DNA of 64,000 nt, taken from contig OZ271839.1 in assembly GCA_965601825.1 (NCBI GenBank), forward strand, positions 3,472,001 through 3,536,000, in the 5' to 3' direction. Positions 42,892-51,565 of the stretch are shown piece after piece. The position numbers and the translations under genes are program-made. The stretch is from HXMU1420-13 sp965601825 (lineage in GTDB: Bacteria > Bacteroidota > Rhodothermia > Balneolales > Balneolaceae). Numbering within the stretch: position 1 is the first letter of the stretch; every line of letters begins with the position of its first letter. The notes below the pieces were generated by a model. It searched no databases and had not been told where the DNA came from. It saw nothing but the letters and a program-made list of their open reading frames with translations.

Positions 42892-43635
42892 ATGAGCACA
42901 TCTTCAAGCTTTTTCAAACAGTCTCGAAACCAACTTTTAATCCTGTTCAGTTTTATTTCATTAATTGGTTGTGGCACCCCTTATCAAACTATGTATTCAT
43001 CCGGTTTGTCAAATTCCGGTTTTAATAAAGATGAAAGTCTGGCCGAAAGTCTTTTTAATTCAGATAATTCAATTCTAGACAACGAAGCAGTTAATGAAAT
43101 TCTATCAGGTGAGATTGAATATATAAGTGGATCAAAAATTGCTGTTCTCAAATTTCCTGATAGTTATTCGAATTCATATTTCAATCTAAGTGAAACCTAT
43201 TTAAAGAATACTCAAGCCTACCTAGATACGGTCTCATCAGTGCTTTCAAAAACTAATCACTTTGCAGATGTGGTATTACTTCCAAATTTGCTAACTCCAA
43301 GACGTCCCAGTATTCCATTAATAAGAGAAGCTGCCGTTCGACTGCAAGCAGAATATATCTTGGTGTATAAAATCAATAGTAATATCTACAGTAAATACAG
43401 AGCCTTTAAAAGTAATGAATACAAAGCTTTCTCAACCATTGAAATGGTTCTGATTCATACTCGAACCGGTGTAATTCCTTATACACATATTGAAACTAAT
43501 GAAGCAATTCGGCGAAAGTCACGAGAAGATACTGATGATAATGAAGCCATTGCTAATGTGATCAGAATGGCAACACTGAAGTCTTTAGAAGGTGCTAGTA
43601 AAGATTTGATTCAGTTCTTGGATTCCAAGTTTTAG
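42892..43635 (+). CDS. Hypothetical lipoprotein
   Basis: A 247-residue lipoprotein. The signal peptide ends in a lipobox (SLIGCGTPYQ, Cys about residue 27). The body holds SGSKIAVLKFPDSY and a segment resembling the nucleotide-free core of the GNA1162/CsgG-like lipoproteins (LLTPRRPSIPLIREAAVRLQ then AEYILVYKI). That similarity is weak. It overlaps the convergent gene's stop by four bases (43632-43635). No function is proposed. Confidence 0.65.
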   Translation: MSTSSSFFKQSRNQLLILFSFISLIGCGTPYQTMYSSGLSNSGFNKDESLAESLFNSDNSILDNEAVNEILSGEIEYISGSKIAVLKFPDSYSNSYFNLSETYLKNTQAYLDTVSSVLSKTNHFADVVLLPNLLTPRRPSIPLIREAAVRLQAEYILVYKINSNIYSKYRAFKSNEYKAFSTIEMVLIHTRTGVIPYTHIETNEAIRRKSREDTDDNEAIANVIRMATLKSLEGASKDLIQFLDSKF

Positions 43636-45659
43636 TACCAATACATTCGCTCAATGAGATCCCCCTGCACAATACGATCTACTACATCCATTCCCTCAAC
43701 TACTTCACCTACTACCGTATATCTACCATTTAAATGTGGTTTCCATTGGTGCATGATGAAAAACTGACTTCCTTCAGTATCTGTTCCTGCACTTGCTATC
43801 CCTACAACTCCTCGATTATACATCGTTGAGCTCGCCTCAGTTGGAACAACATAACCGGGTCCACCAAAACCATCTTGCGTCTCAACATCTCCACCTTGAA
43901 TTACAAAGTTTGGAATTACTCTATGGAAAGGCGTGAATTGATAGTCTCCGTTTTCCATTAATGCATCCATTCCGGCGATAGTTACAGGTGCTTTTTCAAT
44001 ATCAAGGCGAAGAATTATGTTCCCTTTTGATGTTTCAATTACCACAAAAGGATTTGTAGTTAATTGGGCAACGCGACTCCAATCCGGTTTTCGAAAATCT
44101 TCCGGGTAATAATCACCCTGAAGAATATCCCAACCTTGAATTATTAAGGTTCGATTTAAGGCCTGGTTCCCTTCCATCGCCAAAGAATCTATTAGTGTTT
44201 GCGCTTGTTCTTCAAAACGAACATATAAAACCTGTGAAAGCGCCTGATAAACCTCTACATCTACCGGTAATTCAAATTCCGATAATAATTCTTCAAAAAT
44301 TGGATAATCCTCTTCAGGAAAAACAAAAGAATCCATGAATATAGGAGTCAAAGATGTTGTCATTGAACGATCACCTTGTCTTGCTACTCCAAGTACTATT
44401 GATTTTAACTCATCAACTCTTTCATTCTTAATTGTTTCTTCAGCTTCAGGCCACCATGATGCTAGATATTGAACAGCATAAAACCTGAGTAACCTCTCCT
44501 CTTTGTTTAGATCCTCAAAAAGCATGTGAATAAAATCCTGATCACTTAAAACTTTTTCCAAAATCTCATATTTCAATGATTGAAGTGAAGGATCATCAGC
44601 AGCTACAGCAACAACTTCTTCAACATATTCATCAGGGTTTACAATCGTATTGAAAGCTTCCATCCTTGATAGTGGATCCCGGAAATCAACCAATGCGATT
44701 TTGTTCATTATATCCCGAAAAAGAGTCTCCGCCATTTGAGGATGACGTTGAATTGCTTGCAAAGCTGCAATCTGCACATTAGGATTGCGATGGTCTAGTA
44801 ATGCGTTGGCAATAACTTTTGAAAAATCTGTTTGATCATTTACTCCAATCGTTTGAGCAATTTCCACAGCTAATTGAACATTCATTCTTTCATAGCTTTC
44901 GATGGGAAAGTATTGAAGAATTCTATCCAAATTATTTTCACCCAAAATTCTAACTAAACTTTGTTCTCCTTCTTCAGAATTAGGGTAATAGTCACTTAAA
45001 TGGTTAAATACATGCTGCTCAACTTCCGGCGAAAATTGCTTTCTACCACGATAGTAACCGTATAAATAGGCCTGAGTTTTCTTTCCATCTTTAGTAGAAA
45101 GAGCACGGTCTATTAATTTTATTTCTTCTTCATTTGTTAATTGAATTGTTCGTGATCGAGCTCCGATAGCGTAAGCTAAATTGTAATCAAAGCTTTCATC
45201 TCCAGTCTCCTCTACATCTAGTATCATCTCGAATGTCTCTCGATTACCGACCTCGCTAAATAACACCAATAACCCATTTCTCATATGTTCTTGATCATTC
45301 CATAGGGAATGGAAGTAATCTATATGTTTGTCATTCAGTCTTTTGAACCACAAAGAAGCCCATGCATCATCTGAATTAACTAACATTACATTTTGAATTA
45401 ATCTATCTATATCATCAACAGGAGTTTGAATTAAACTTCGCCAAACATGTGCTCGAATAAGTGAATCCGCATGAGATGTAAACTCAAGAAGCTGATCTCC
45501 GTTACGCTGATAAATGGCTTCGTATAATTTTGGGTATTCTTCTTCATAAAGCCGTTTTGTCTCAGAATCTACAGAAGTACAACTTGAAACAACCAACAAG
45601 CAAAGTGAAACCGAAAATAGCTTATACATATTTTGTACACATTTTTTGTTGAAGTTCAT
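43632..45659 (-). CDS. Lipoprotein with HEAT-like repeats and C-terminal cyclophilin-type peptidylprolyl isomerase
   Basis: A 675-residue exported protein. The C-terminal ~150 residues are a cyclophilin domain (VIETSKGNIILRLDIEKAP, TPFHRVIPNFVIQGGDVET, GSQFFIMHQWKPHLNGRYTV). The first ~450 residues contain alpha-helical pairs that look like HEAT repeats (YLASWWPEAEETIKNERVDE and others), possibly a substrate-binding scaffold. The signal peptide ends in VVSSC, a lipobox. ATG at 45659 gives a longer lead; ATG at 45629 (MYKLFSVSLCLLV) also works. Divergent from lexA. It probably helps fold periplasmic or outer-membrane proteins. Confidence 0.85.
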   Translation of the reverse strand: MNFNKKCVQNMYKLFSVSLCLLVVSSCTSVDSETKRLYEEEYPKLYEAIYQRNGDQLLEFTSHADSLIRAHVWRSLIQTPVDDIDRLIQNVMLVNSDDAWASLWFKRLNDKHIDYFHSLWNDQEHMRNGLLVLFSEVGNRETFEMILDVEETGDESFDYNLAYAIGARSRTIQLTNEEEIKLIDRALSTKDGKKTQAYLYGYYRGRKQFSPEVEQHVFNHLSDYYPNSEEGEQSLVRILGENNLDRILQYFPIESYERMNVQLAVEIAQTIGVNDQTDFSKVIANALLDHRNPNVQIAALQAIQRHPQMAETLFRDIMNKIALVDFRDPLSRMEAFNTIVNPDEYVEEVVAVAADDPSLQSLKYEILEKVLSDQDFIHMLFEDLNKEERLLRFYAVQYLASWWPEAEETIKNERVDELKSIVLGVARQGDRSMTTSLTPIFMDSFVFPEEDYPIFEELLSEFELPVDVEVYQALSQVLYVRFEEQAQTLIDSLAMEGNQALNRTLIIQGWDILQGDYYPEDFRKPDWSRVAQLTTNPFVVIETSKGNIILRLDIEKAPVTIAGMDALMENGDYQFTPFHRVIPNFVIQGGDVETQDGFGGPGYVVPTEASSTMYNRGVVGIASAGTDTEGSQFFIMHQWKPHLNGRYTVVGEVVEGMDVVDRIVQGDLIERMYWY

Positions 45660-45695
45660 TGAAAATCTCCTTTATTTACACATGTTTTGTACATT
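45631..45695. promoter_or_regulatory. Repeated TTTTGTACAY sites in the lexA divergent region, possible LexA boxes
   Basis: TTTTGTACAC at 45631-45640 and TTTTGTACAT at 45685-45694 differ only in the last base. The second sits inside ACATGTTTTGTACAT, which has ATGT/ACAT dyad symmetry. LexA often represses its own gene, and the site lies just before lexA. The consensus for this phylum is not known to me, so this is tentative. Confidence 0.35.
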
Positions 45696-45709
45696 AAAAT
45701 TCTTCATCT

Positions 45710-46366
45710 ATGGATAATGCGCATTTAACACGAAAACAACAGGAATTTTTTAGCTACATCGTGGACTATAAAAATGAATACGATGTCTGGCCAACTTACC
45801 GGGAGATTGCCGAGCACTTCGGATATAAATCACCAAATAGTGTTACTCAAAACATTCAAGCTTTATTAAAAAAGGGATATTTGGTTAAAAAGAATGATGA
45901 GGAATACGATTTACCACCAGAGAAGAAATCATCTTACACGAATGATTATCAAGAAGCAGGCATCCCAATTCGAGGATTAATCGCTGCTGGTTTTCTTCAA
46001 GAAGCTGTTGAAGCTGACTTAGGAGCAATTACAATGTCTACTCTTTTCCCAAACCTGGATAAATTGTTTGCTCTTCGCGTTTCAGGTTTTAGTATGAAAG
46101 ATGCCGACATATATGATGGTGATTTTGTACTTCTCATGGACACTGAACTGAATAATGGTGATATCGGAGCAGTACTGTATAATGGAGAGACAACTTTGAA
46201 GCATGTGTATTGGGATGAAAATGGACTTCGCTTAGAAGCAGCAAATGAGGAATATGATGATATTTTCATTGCTCCAGACGTATTTGAAGAAGTAAGAATC
46301 ATTGGAAAGTACATTGGTCACGTTAATCGACAAGGATTCCAAAGAGCACACTCTAAAGTAGCTTAA
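45710..46366 (+). CDS. lexA: LexA SOS-response repressor
   Basis: A 218-residue repressor. The N-terminal winged-helix domain has LTRKQQEFFSYIVDYKNEYD and YREIAEHFGYKSPNSVTQNI. The self-cleavage site is the Ala-Gly bond at A93-G94 in GLIAAGFLQEA. The S24 catalytic pair is S128 in VSGFSMKDADIYDGD and K164 in TTLKHVYWDENG. RecA filaments trigger its cleavage, de-repressing repair genes. Its neighbours are a divergent PPIase gene and downstream ribosomal genes. Possible autoregulatory sites lie before the start. Confidence 0.93.
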   Translation: MDNAHLTRKQQEFFSYIVDYKNEYDVWPTYREIAEHFGYKSPNSVTQNIQALLKKGYLVKKNDEEYDLPPEKKSSYTNDYQEAGIPIRGLIAAGFLQEAVEADLGAITMSTLFPNLDKLFALRVSGFSMKDADIYDGDFVLLMDTELNNGDIGAVLYNGETTLKHVYWDENGLRLEAANEEYDDIFIAPDVFEEVRIIGKYIGHVNRQGFQRAHSKVA

Positions 46367-46404
46367 GTACATACAAATTTTTAATTACTAACACCCACTT
46401 TATC

Positions 46405-46436
46405 TTTGATATAAAGATTTACTTGCCGTATCTTAT
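46405..46436 (+). promoter_or_regulatory. Candidate promoter for rplU-rpmA
   Basis: TTTG at 46405-46408 and TATCTTAT at 46429-46436 are separated by 20 bases, close to the Bacteroidota pattern TTTG-N19-TAnnTTTG. It lies about 40 bases before the L21 start. The -7 match is incomplete. Confidence 0.35.
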
Positions 46437-46474
46437 CAAGCTCTGTTAAAATCGCAAAATTAAGAAATTTGAAC

Positions 46475-46960
46475 ATGTACGCGATCGTTAAAATTGGCGG
46501 ACATCAATACAAAGTAGCTCAAGATGATACCTTGTTTGTAGATAGGCAAACAGCAGAAGGAACATCCCTTACTTTCGAAGATGTATTATTAGTAAAAGAT
46601 GATAGTGGCGTAAAAGTTGGCACACCTAATGTTGATGGTGCTGTTGTAAATGCTACTCTGTTAGAAGAAGTAAGATCTGATAAGGTTTTAGTCTTCAAAA
46701 AGAAGAGAAGAAAAGGCTACCAGAAAATGAATGGCCACCGCCAGGTAATGTCACAAATTAAAATCGATGGAATTTCTTTAAATGGAGCTACAAAGAAAAA
46801 AGCTGCTCCAGCAAAAGTAGAAGAAACTCCTGTTGAAGCTGGTGAGACAAAAGAACTCTCTAAAATGACAGTTGCTGAATTAAAAGCACTAGCTAAAGAA
46901 CGAGGCATTGAAGGTTACTCTAGCTTGAAAAAAGCTGAACTAATTGAAGCCCTCAGCTAA
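46475..46960 (+). CDS. rplU: 50S ribosomal protein L21 with C-terminal SAP/Rho-N-like extension
   Basis: The first ~103 residues are a normal L21 (MYAIVKIGGHQYKVAQDD, KKKRRKGYQKMNGHRQ). A further ~58 residues follow: a lysine/alanine linker, then a helix-loop-helix MTVAELKALAKERGIEGYSS followed by LKKAELIEALS. That resembles the SAP or Rho N-terminal domain, which binds nucleic acid. The start is the ATG at 46475; a TTG two codons earlier is unnecessary. L27 follows after 25 bases, the standard pair. Confidence 0.93.
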   Translation: MYAIVKIGGHQYKVAQDDTLFVDRQTAEGTSLTFEDVLLVKDDSGVKVGTPNVDGAVVNATLLEEVRSDKVLVFKKKRRKGYQKMNGHRQVMSQIKIDGISLNGATKKKAAPAKVEETPVEAGETKELSKMTVAELKALAKERGIEGYSSLKKAELIEALS

Positions 46961-46985
46961 ACCAAAACTTAAACAACTCTAGAAA

Positions 46986-47246
46986 ATGGCACATAAGAAA
47001 GGTCAGGGTTCAACCAAAAACGGTAGAGATTCTGAAAGTAAACGACTTGGTGTGAAAAAATTTGGTGGTGAATTTGTTCGAGCTGGTGGCATTATCGTTC
47101 GTCAGCGAGGTACTAAGTTTCATCCAGGACTAAATGTTAAACGTGGTGGTGATGATACACTTTTTGCTGTTGCTGATGGTCACGTTTCATTTCGTGTAGC
47201 TAAAGGCGGACGTAAGTTCGTTAATGTAGACGAAGTATCTGCATAA
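46986..47246 (+). CDS. rpmA: 50S ribosomal protein L27
   Basis: An 86-residue ribosomal protein near the peptidyl-transferase centre. It starts MAHKKGQGSTKNGRDSESKR and shows RLGVKKFGGEFVRAGGIIVR and QRGTKFHPGLNVKRGGDDT. There is no N-terminal extension to be cleaved, unlike in Firmicutes. It is followed by a strong terminator. Confidence 0.97.
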   Translation: MAHKKGQGSTKNGRDSESKRLGVKKFGGEFVRAGGIIVRQRGTKFHPGLNVKRGGDDTLFAVADGHVSFRVAKGGRKFVNVDEVSA

Positions 47247-47266
47247 AGCTAAACTAAACAGTTTTT

Positions 47267-47303
47267 AAAGCCCCGTTCATAAGTTATGTACGGGGCTTTT
47301 TTT
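47267..47303 (+). terminator. Intrinsic terminator after rpmA
   Basis: AAAGCCCCGT at 47267-47276 pairs with ACGGGGCTTT at 47290-47299 around a 13-base loop and is followed by a T-run to 47303. A TAnnTTTG-like TATATTTG at 47303-47310 follows directly, which may be the next gene's promoter. Confidence 0.9.
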
Positions 47304-47314
47304 ATATTTGAAAG

Positions 47315-47965
47315 ATGAAACACCCAAGAATTCCAGGACTCAATATTCCAGTACGAACAATTTTTTGTATCGGAAGAAATTATGCTAAACATGCAGAAGA
47401 AATGGGTGCCGATATTCCAGAATCACCGGTTGTATTTTTGAAGCCTCTCTCTTCAATTTGCTATGATGGATCAACTGTCCATCTTCCAACTCAGTCTTCA
47501 AACATTCATTTTGAAGGCGAAATTGTAGTTGCAATTGGAAGAGCTGGAAAAGACATCCCTGACAAGGACGCCTTTAATCACATTGCAGGTATTGGCTGTG
47601 GGATTGATTTTACTGCACGTGATCTGCAAAAATCAGCTAAACAAAATGGATTACCATGGAGTATCTCTAAAGGATTTGAAAATTTTGCTCCTATAAGTGA
47701 ATTCATAAAGGTTGATCGTAGTACCTTTAATTCATTGTCAATCAAATTGGAGGTAAATGGTATAGAACGTCAAAATGGAACTGCTTCTAATATGATTTTC
47801 TCCATTCCTTCGTTGATAAGCTATCTTTCTACCATAACAACTCTGTATGATGGTGACTTAATTTTTACGGGAACACCTGAGGGTGTTGGTCAAGTAGAAA
47901 CCAATGACAAAGTAAAGACCTTAATACCTGAATTAGACTGTTCGGTATCTGTTCAAATAGTTTAA
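47315..47965 (+). CDS. Fumarylacetoacetate hydrolase (FAH) family protein
   Basis: A 216-residue metal-dependent enzyme of the FAH superfamily. It has FCIGRNYAKHAEEMGA, FLKPLSSICYDGS, FEGEIVVAIGRAGKDIPD (metal ligands) and IFTGTPEGVGQVETND. Members hydrolyse C-C bonds in diketones, decarboxylate oxaloacetate, or act on other 2-oxoacids; size and sequence suggest the short FAHD1-like group. It ends one base into the next gene's start codon (TAATG). Confidence 0.88.
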   Translation: MKHPRIPGLNIPVRTIFCIGRNYAKHAEEMGADIPESPVVFLKPLSSICYDGSTVHLPTQSSNIHFEGEIVVAIGRAGKDIPDKDAFNHIAGIGCGIDFTARDLQKSAKQNGLPWSISKGFENFAPISEFIKVDRSTFNSLSIKLEVNGIERQNGTASNMIFSIPSLISYLSTITTLYDGDLIFTGTPEGVGQVETNDKVKTLIPELDCSVSVQIV

Positions 47966-49782
47966 TGAAATTATCTATTATATCCTTTTTTCTTATCGGT
48001 TTATCAGCTGTTAGTTTCGCGCAGCCAACTGGCTTTATCTGGCCAACGGATGCCAGCCCTTATTTAAGTTCAACATTTGCAGAGACGCGGTCAGAGCACT
48101 TTCATGCGGGCTTAGATATAAAAACATGGGGCAGAGAAGGCTATAAAGTATTCGCCAGTAAATCAGGGCGAATTATTCGGATGGCTATCACATCACAAGG
48201 TTATGGCCGAACACTTTATATGCAACATGAAGACGGGACTTATACAGTATATGCGCATTTACAGCGATTTATTCCTGAACTTCAATCATATATCGACTCA
48301 GTTAGGATGGTTAATCACCAATTCGAGATTGATTTAAATGTCGAATCGAATGATTGGTATTATGATCAGGGTGATGTTATAGGTTATACTGGTTCAACAG
48401 GAATTGGACCTCCACATCTTCATTTTGAGATTCGCGACAAAAATAATCAACCAATAAACGCGCTACTCACAGATTTAGAAATTAAAGATACAATTGCCCC
48501 AAAGATTTCTGCAGTATTAGTCATACCAATGTCTGACAGCACAAAAATTGAAGGAAGTAAGTATCCAAGAATCTATTATCCAAATGCAGATTCTGAGAAT
48601 ACACAATCTATTGGTTTAATAAGGGCAAATGGCCCTGTTGGTATAGCAATTTATGAATATGATCAAGTTGAGAATGTTACCAACAGATATAGTTCTTATG
48701 AATTTCGAATTGAATCTGAACAAGGTCTAAATTTCTATTCCATTCATGATTCATTCAATTTTGAAGAAACTCACACCATGTTTATAGATCGAATTCCAGC
48801 ATTTGGAGCTTACCGAAGATCGTATCAAACATTATTTCAAGAAGAGGATATTAAGGTCCCCTTTTATACTTCTTCCCTAAATAATGGAATTCTCATTCCT
48901 ACTGATGACTCAACTTTATATACCATTCGAATAAATGATTTTTATCAGAATACAACAGAAGTGAACTTTGAGCTGATTTATTCGGATTTTGCTAGTATTG
49001 AAAATCTAGAACCTGATTCGAATGTGTACTCGTGGTACTGGAGGAATGATTGGCTGACTTTGCATCAACAATTATCGGTAGATCTTACCTCTGAATCTTT
49101 TGGGTTGCCCTGGAATGAAACCGAAAATCAGCGGTTAGCAACCTTTAGTGATGTCGAAATGTTGATGACGAGAATTGATCCAAATGCTTCGAAAACAATT
49201 ATTAGTCCTGATTTTAAACTGAAAGTACATTTCAATAAGTCCACATTCTTTGACTCTACCACAATTTCCATTTTTTCAACTGAAAGAAATGGAATGCCGG
49301 CATTTGCAGTGATGCCACATTCTACACCAATTATGCAGGATTTATTTGTCGAATACTATTTGGGGAATTCAATCGATGATGACATTAATTATCAGGTATA
49401 CCATTATGATCCATTTCGGGATAAATACACTCATGTCAGTAGCGAGTTAATCGGAAATACACTTCATGCTCAGCCAGAGTTACTTGGTGAATTTGTAATT
49501 ATAAATGATGATGATGCTCCAGTTGTAACCTCCCCAAATTTAATCTCAACAGAATATGGCGAGCATTTTGTAGAAGTAAGTGTTCTAGATGAGCTATCTG
49601 GTATCGATTTTGAACGATCCGAAATACAGGTTAATGGAATTCGAGGAATAACAGAATATGATTTTGAAGAAGATAAGTTAATCTTCATCCACCCTGATTT
49701 TAAGCCAGAATCGAGAAACCGCATTGAAGTTATTGTTACCGACAATGCGGGCAATTCTCGATTTGAAGTATTTTATCGGTAA
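47965..49782 (+). CDS. M23-family (LytM) metallopeptidase, secreted
   Basis: A 605-residue exported protein. A signal peptide (IISFFLIGLSAVSFAQ) is followed by an M23 endopeptidase domain (about residues 40-170). Zn-ligand regions are SEHFHAGLDIK and PPHLHFEIRDK, with YTVYAHLQRF between. This is the normal HxxxD plus HxH arrangement, so it is likely active on peptidoglycan cross-links. The rest is beta-rich and contains a cadherin/Ig-like stretch at the end. Its stop overlaps the convergent ridA stop by ten bases. Confidence 0.88.
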   Translation: MKLSIISFFLIGLSAVSFAQPTGFIWPTDASPYLSSTFAETRSEHFHAGLDIKTWGREGYKVFASKSGRIIRMAITSQGYGRTLYMQHEDGTYTVYAHLQRFIPELQSYIDSVRMVNHQFEIDLNVESNDWYYDQGDVIGYTGSTGIGPPHLHFEIRDKNNQPINALLTDLEIKDTIAPKISAVLVIPMSDSTKIEGSKYPRIYYPNADSENTQSIGLIRANGPVGIAIYEYDQVENVTNRYSSYEFRIESEQGLNFYSIHDSFNFEETHTMFIDRIPAFGAYRRSYQTLFQEEDIKVPFYTSSLNNGILIPTDDSTLYTIRINDFYQNTTEVNFELIYSDFASIENLEPDSNVYSWYWRNDWLTLHQQLSVDLTSESFGLPWNETENQRLATFSDVEMLMTRIDPNASKTIISPDFKLKVHFNKSTFFDSTTISIFSTERNGMPAFAVMPHSTPIMQDLFVEYYLGNSIDDDINYQVYHYDPFRDKYTHVSSELIGNTLHAQPELLGEFVIINDDDAPVVTSPNLISTEYGEHFVEVSVLDELSGIDFERSEIQVNGIRGITEYDFEEDKLIFIHPDFKPESRNRIEVIVTDNAGNSRFEVFYR

Positions 49783-50150
49783 GCAATACAGCTTATTTCT
49801 ACCATAACATTTTTTGGAAGAGTTTGAACTGCTACTGTTTCACGCGCTGGAGGGTTTTCTGTAAAAAAACTTCCATATACCTCGTTTACAGCTGCAAAAT
49901 CATCCATACTATCCAGAAAGATTGAGCACTTTAAAACTTTAGAGAAATCAGTACCTGCAGCTTCTAATACAGCCTTTAAGTTGGCCATAACCTGCTTCGC
50001 TTGCGATGTAACATCATCACCAACAATTTCCATAGTGGCAGGATTTAAGGGAATCTGTCCCGAACAGTATACTATTCCCTGATGAACAGTGGCCTGGCTG
50101 TATGGACCGATTGCAGCAGGCGCGTTATCCGTTGAAATTATTTCCTTCAT
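49773..50150 (-). CDS. ridA: RidA family reactive imine/enamine deaminase
   Basis: A 125-residue protein of the YjgF/RidA family. It starts KEIISTDNAPAAIGPYSQAT and ends with PARETVAVQTLPKNVMVEIS, containing the arginine and glutamate of the active site. It hydrolyses 2-aminoacrylate and similar damaging imines made by PLP enzymes. Its 3' end overlaps the M23 gene by ten bases on the opposite strand. Confidence 0.93.
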   Translation of the reverse strand: MKEIISTDNAPAAIGPYSQATVHQGIVYCSGQIPLNPATMEIVGDDVTSQAKQVMANLKAVLEAAGTDFSKVLKCSIFLDSMDDFAAVNEVYGSFFTENPPARETVAVQTLPKNVMVEISCIAYR

Positions 50151-50220
50151 TTACATACTCCAATTGCATTTTTTTAGTTGAACAAGAACTGCCGTTTTAT
50201 TGCAGAAAGTTCATTATATG

Positions 50221-50242
50221 GTTACTTTGACAATCTAGTAAC
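50221..50242. promoter_or_regulatory. Short dyad upstream of the TPR lipoprotein pair
   Basis: GTTACT at 50221-50226 is matched by AGTAAC at 50237-50242, ten bases apart, about 30 bases before the next start codon. It could be an operator. The significance is low. Confidence 0.3.
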
Positions 50243-50272
50243 TATTTTAATCATACACTCAAAATACTAGCA

Positions 50273-51565
50273 ATGAATAAGCTCTTTAAAAGTATACTAA
50301 GTGTAATTGTGTTTTCAGTAATTGTAATCAGTTGCACATCTGAAAATCCTCTAATTACACCAATTAAAACGGGTATAAACTCACAAGATTACCAAGCAGC
50401 GTTAATTGCTGCAGATACAGCAATTGCTAATGACCCAACAAATGGACAGGCCTATTACTACAAAGCAATTGCACTAGGTAATATCGCAGAAAACGAATCA
50501 GATATCGAAGCCAGAAAAGATATCTACATGGATATGAGATCAAACTTGGATGAAGCTGAAGACAAGTTTGAGGCCATGGAAGGTAATCCACCATCTGAAT
50601 ATGATTTGATATCGATTGTTGTAAATGAAAACTGGGGTCGCGAACATAATGCCGCTATTGGTTATGCAACTGACGATAGTGTAATGGCAAGTGTTGATGC
50701 ACCACTCGACATTGCAATTGCACACTTGCAAAATGCAATTACAATCAACCCTGATAGCTCACTATCGCATGATGTGCTAGCTCAGGTTTATCACATGAAT
50801 TCTGACTACTCGAATGCTGCAGTTGAATTAAGAAAAGCAATTGAAATCCGCGGTCAGGGAACTGCTGCTGATTATGATCGCTTAGCTTCTTACTATTTTG
50901 TTAATGAGGACTTCGACTCAGCAACAGACGCGATTGAAGAAGGATTATCATACTACCCAGACAGTACTTTCCTTATCCAAAAACAAGCGGACGCTTACTT
51001 CCAAATAGGGAAAACTGAAGAAGCTCTTAATGTGGTAAATAAACTAATCGAGACTGACCCAACAAACGCACAGTATCATTTAGTTGTAGGAACTCAGATT
51101 TATCAAAGAGTACAGACATTAGGAGAAGAATTAGAATCGAATAACGACAGACTCTATGAAATCAGAAATGATGATGGAGTTGAGGATGAAGTAGCACAGC
51201 TAGAAGCTAGAAACGAAGAAATAATGGCTGAAAATGAGAAGCTAACTGATAGAGCAGTTGAATCTCTAACAACTTCTTCTGAGTTAGATCCGGGTAACTT
51301 CAATACATTCAACACGCTTGGAATCATTTATCAAAATAATGCAGCTGCATATTTTGAGTTAAGAAATGCTACTACTGATAATGAGTTAGCTTCTGAATAT
51401 GATGAAAAAGCAAAAGCTGAGCTTGAGAAAGCGATGACCAACTATGAGACTGCTGCTGAAATAAATCCAGATGACACAGGTATTTGGGAAACTTTATTCA
51501 GAATCTATACTACTCTTGATTACAGAGAGAAAGCTGAAGCAGCTATGGAAAAAGCTGGTATGTAA
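50273..51565 (+). CDS. TPR-repeat lipoprotein
   Basis: A 430-residue exported lipoprotein with lipobox VISCTS (Cys about residue 21). It has several tetratricopeptide repeats, for example AYYYKAIALGNIAENE, AVELRKAIEIRG, and EKAMTNYETAAEINPDDTG, plus an acidic helical region around residues 280-330. TPR proteins act as scaffolds, often at the outer membrane in this phylum. The next gene overlaps by one base and encodes a similar protein. Confidence 0.8.
   Translation: MNKLFKSILSVIVFSVIVISCTSENPLITPIKTGINSQDYQAALIAADTAIANDPTNGQAYYYKAIALGNIAENESDIEARKDIYMDMRSNLDEAEDKFEAMEGNPPSEYDLISIVVNENWGREHNAAIGYATDDSVMASVDAPLDIAIAHLQNAITINPDSSLSHDVLAQVYHMNSDYSNAAVELRKAIEIRGQGTAADYDRLASYYFVNEDFDSATDAIEEGLSYYPDSTFLIQKQADAYFQIGKTEEALNVVNKLIETDPTNAQYHLVVGTQIYQRVQTLGEELESNNDRLYEIRNDDGVEDEVAQLEARNEEIMAENEKLTDRAVESLTTSSELDPGNFNTFNTLGIIYQNNAAAYFELRNATTDNELASEYDEKAKAELEKAMTNYETAAEINPDDTGIWETLFRIYTTLDYREKAEAAMEKAGM

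Noticed and set aside
47303..47310. TATATTTG as a promoter of the FAH-family gene
   Set aside because: It is an exact -7 match but only four bases before the start codon, which would make the mRNA leaderless. No -33 element was seen at the right distance, so it is noted but not listed.
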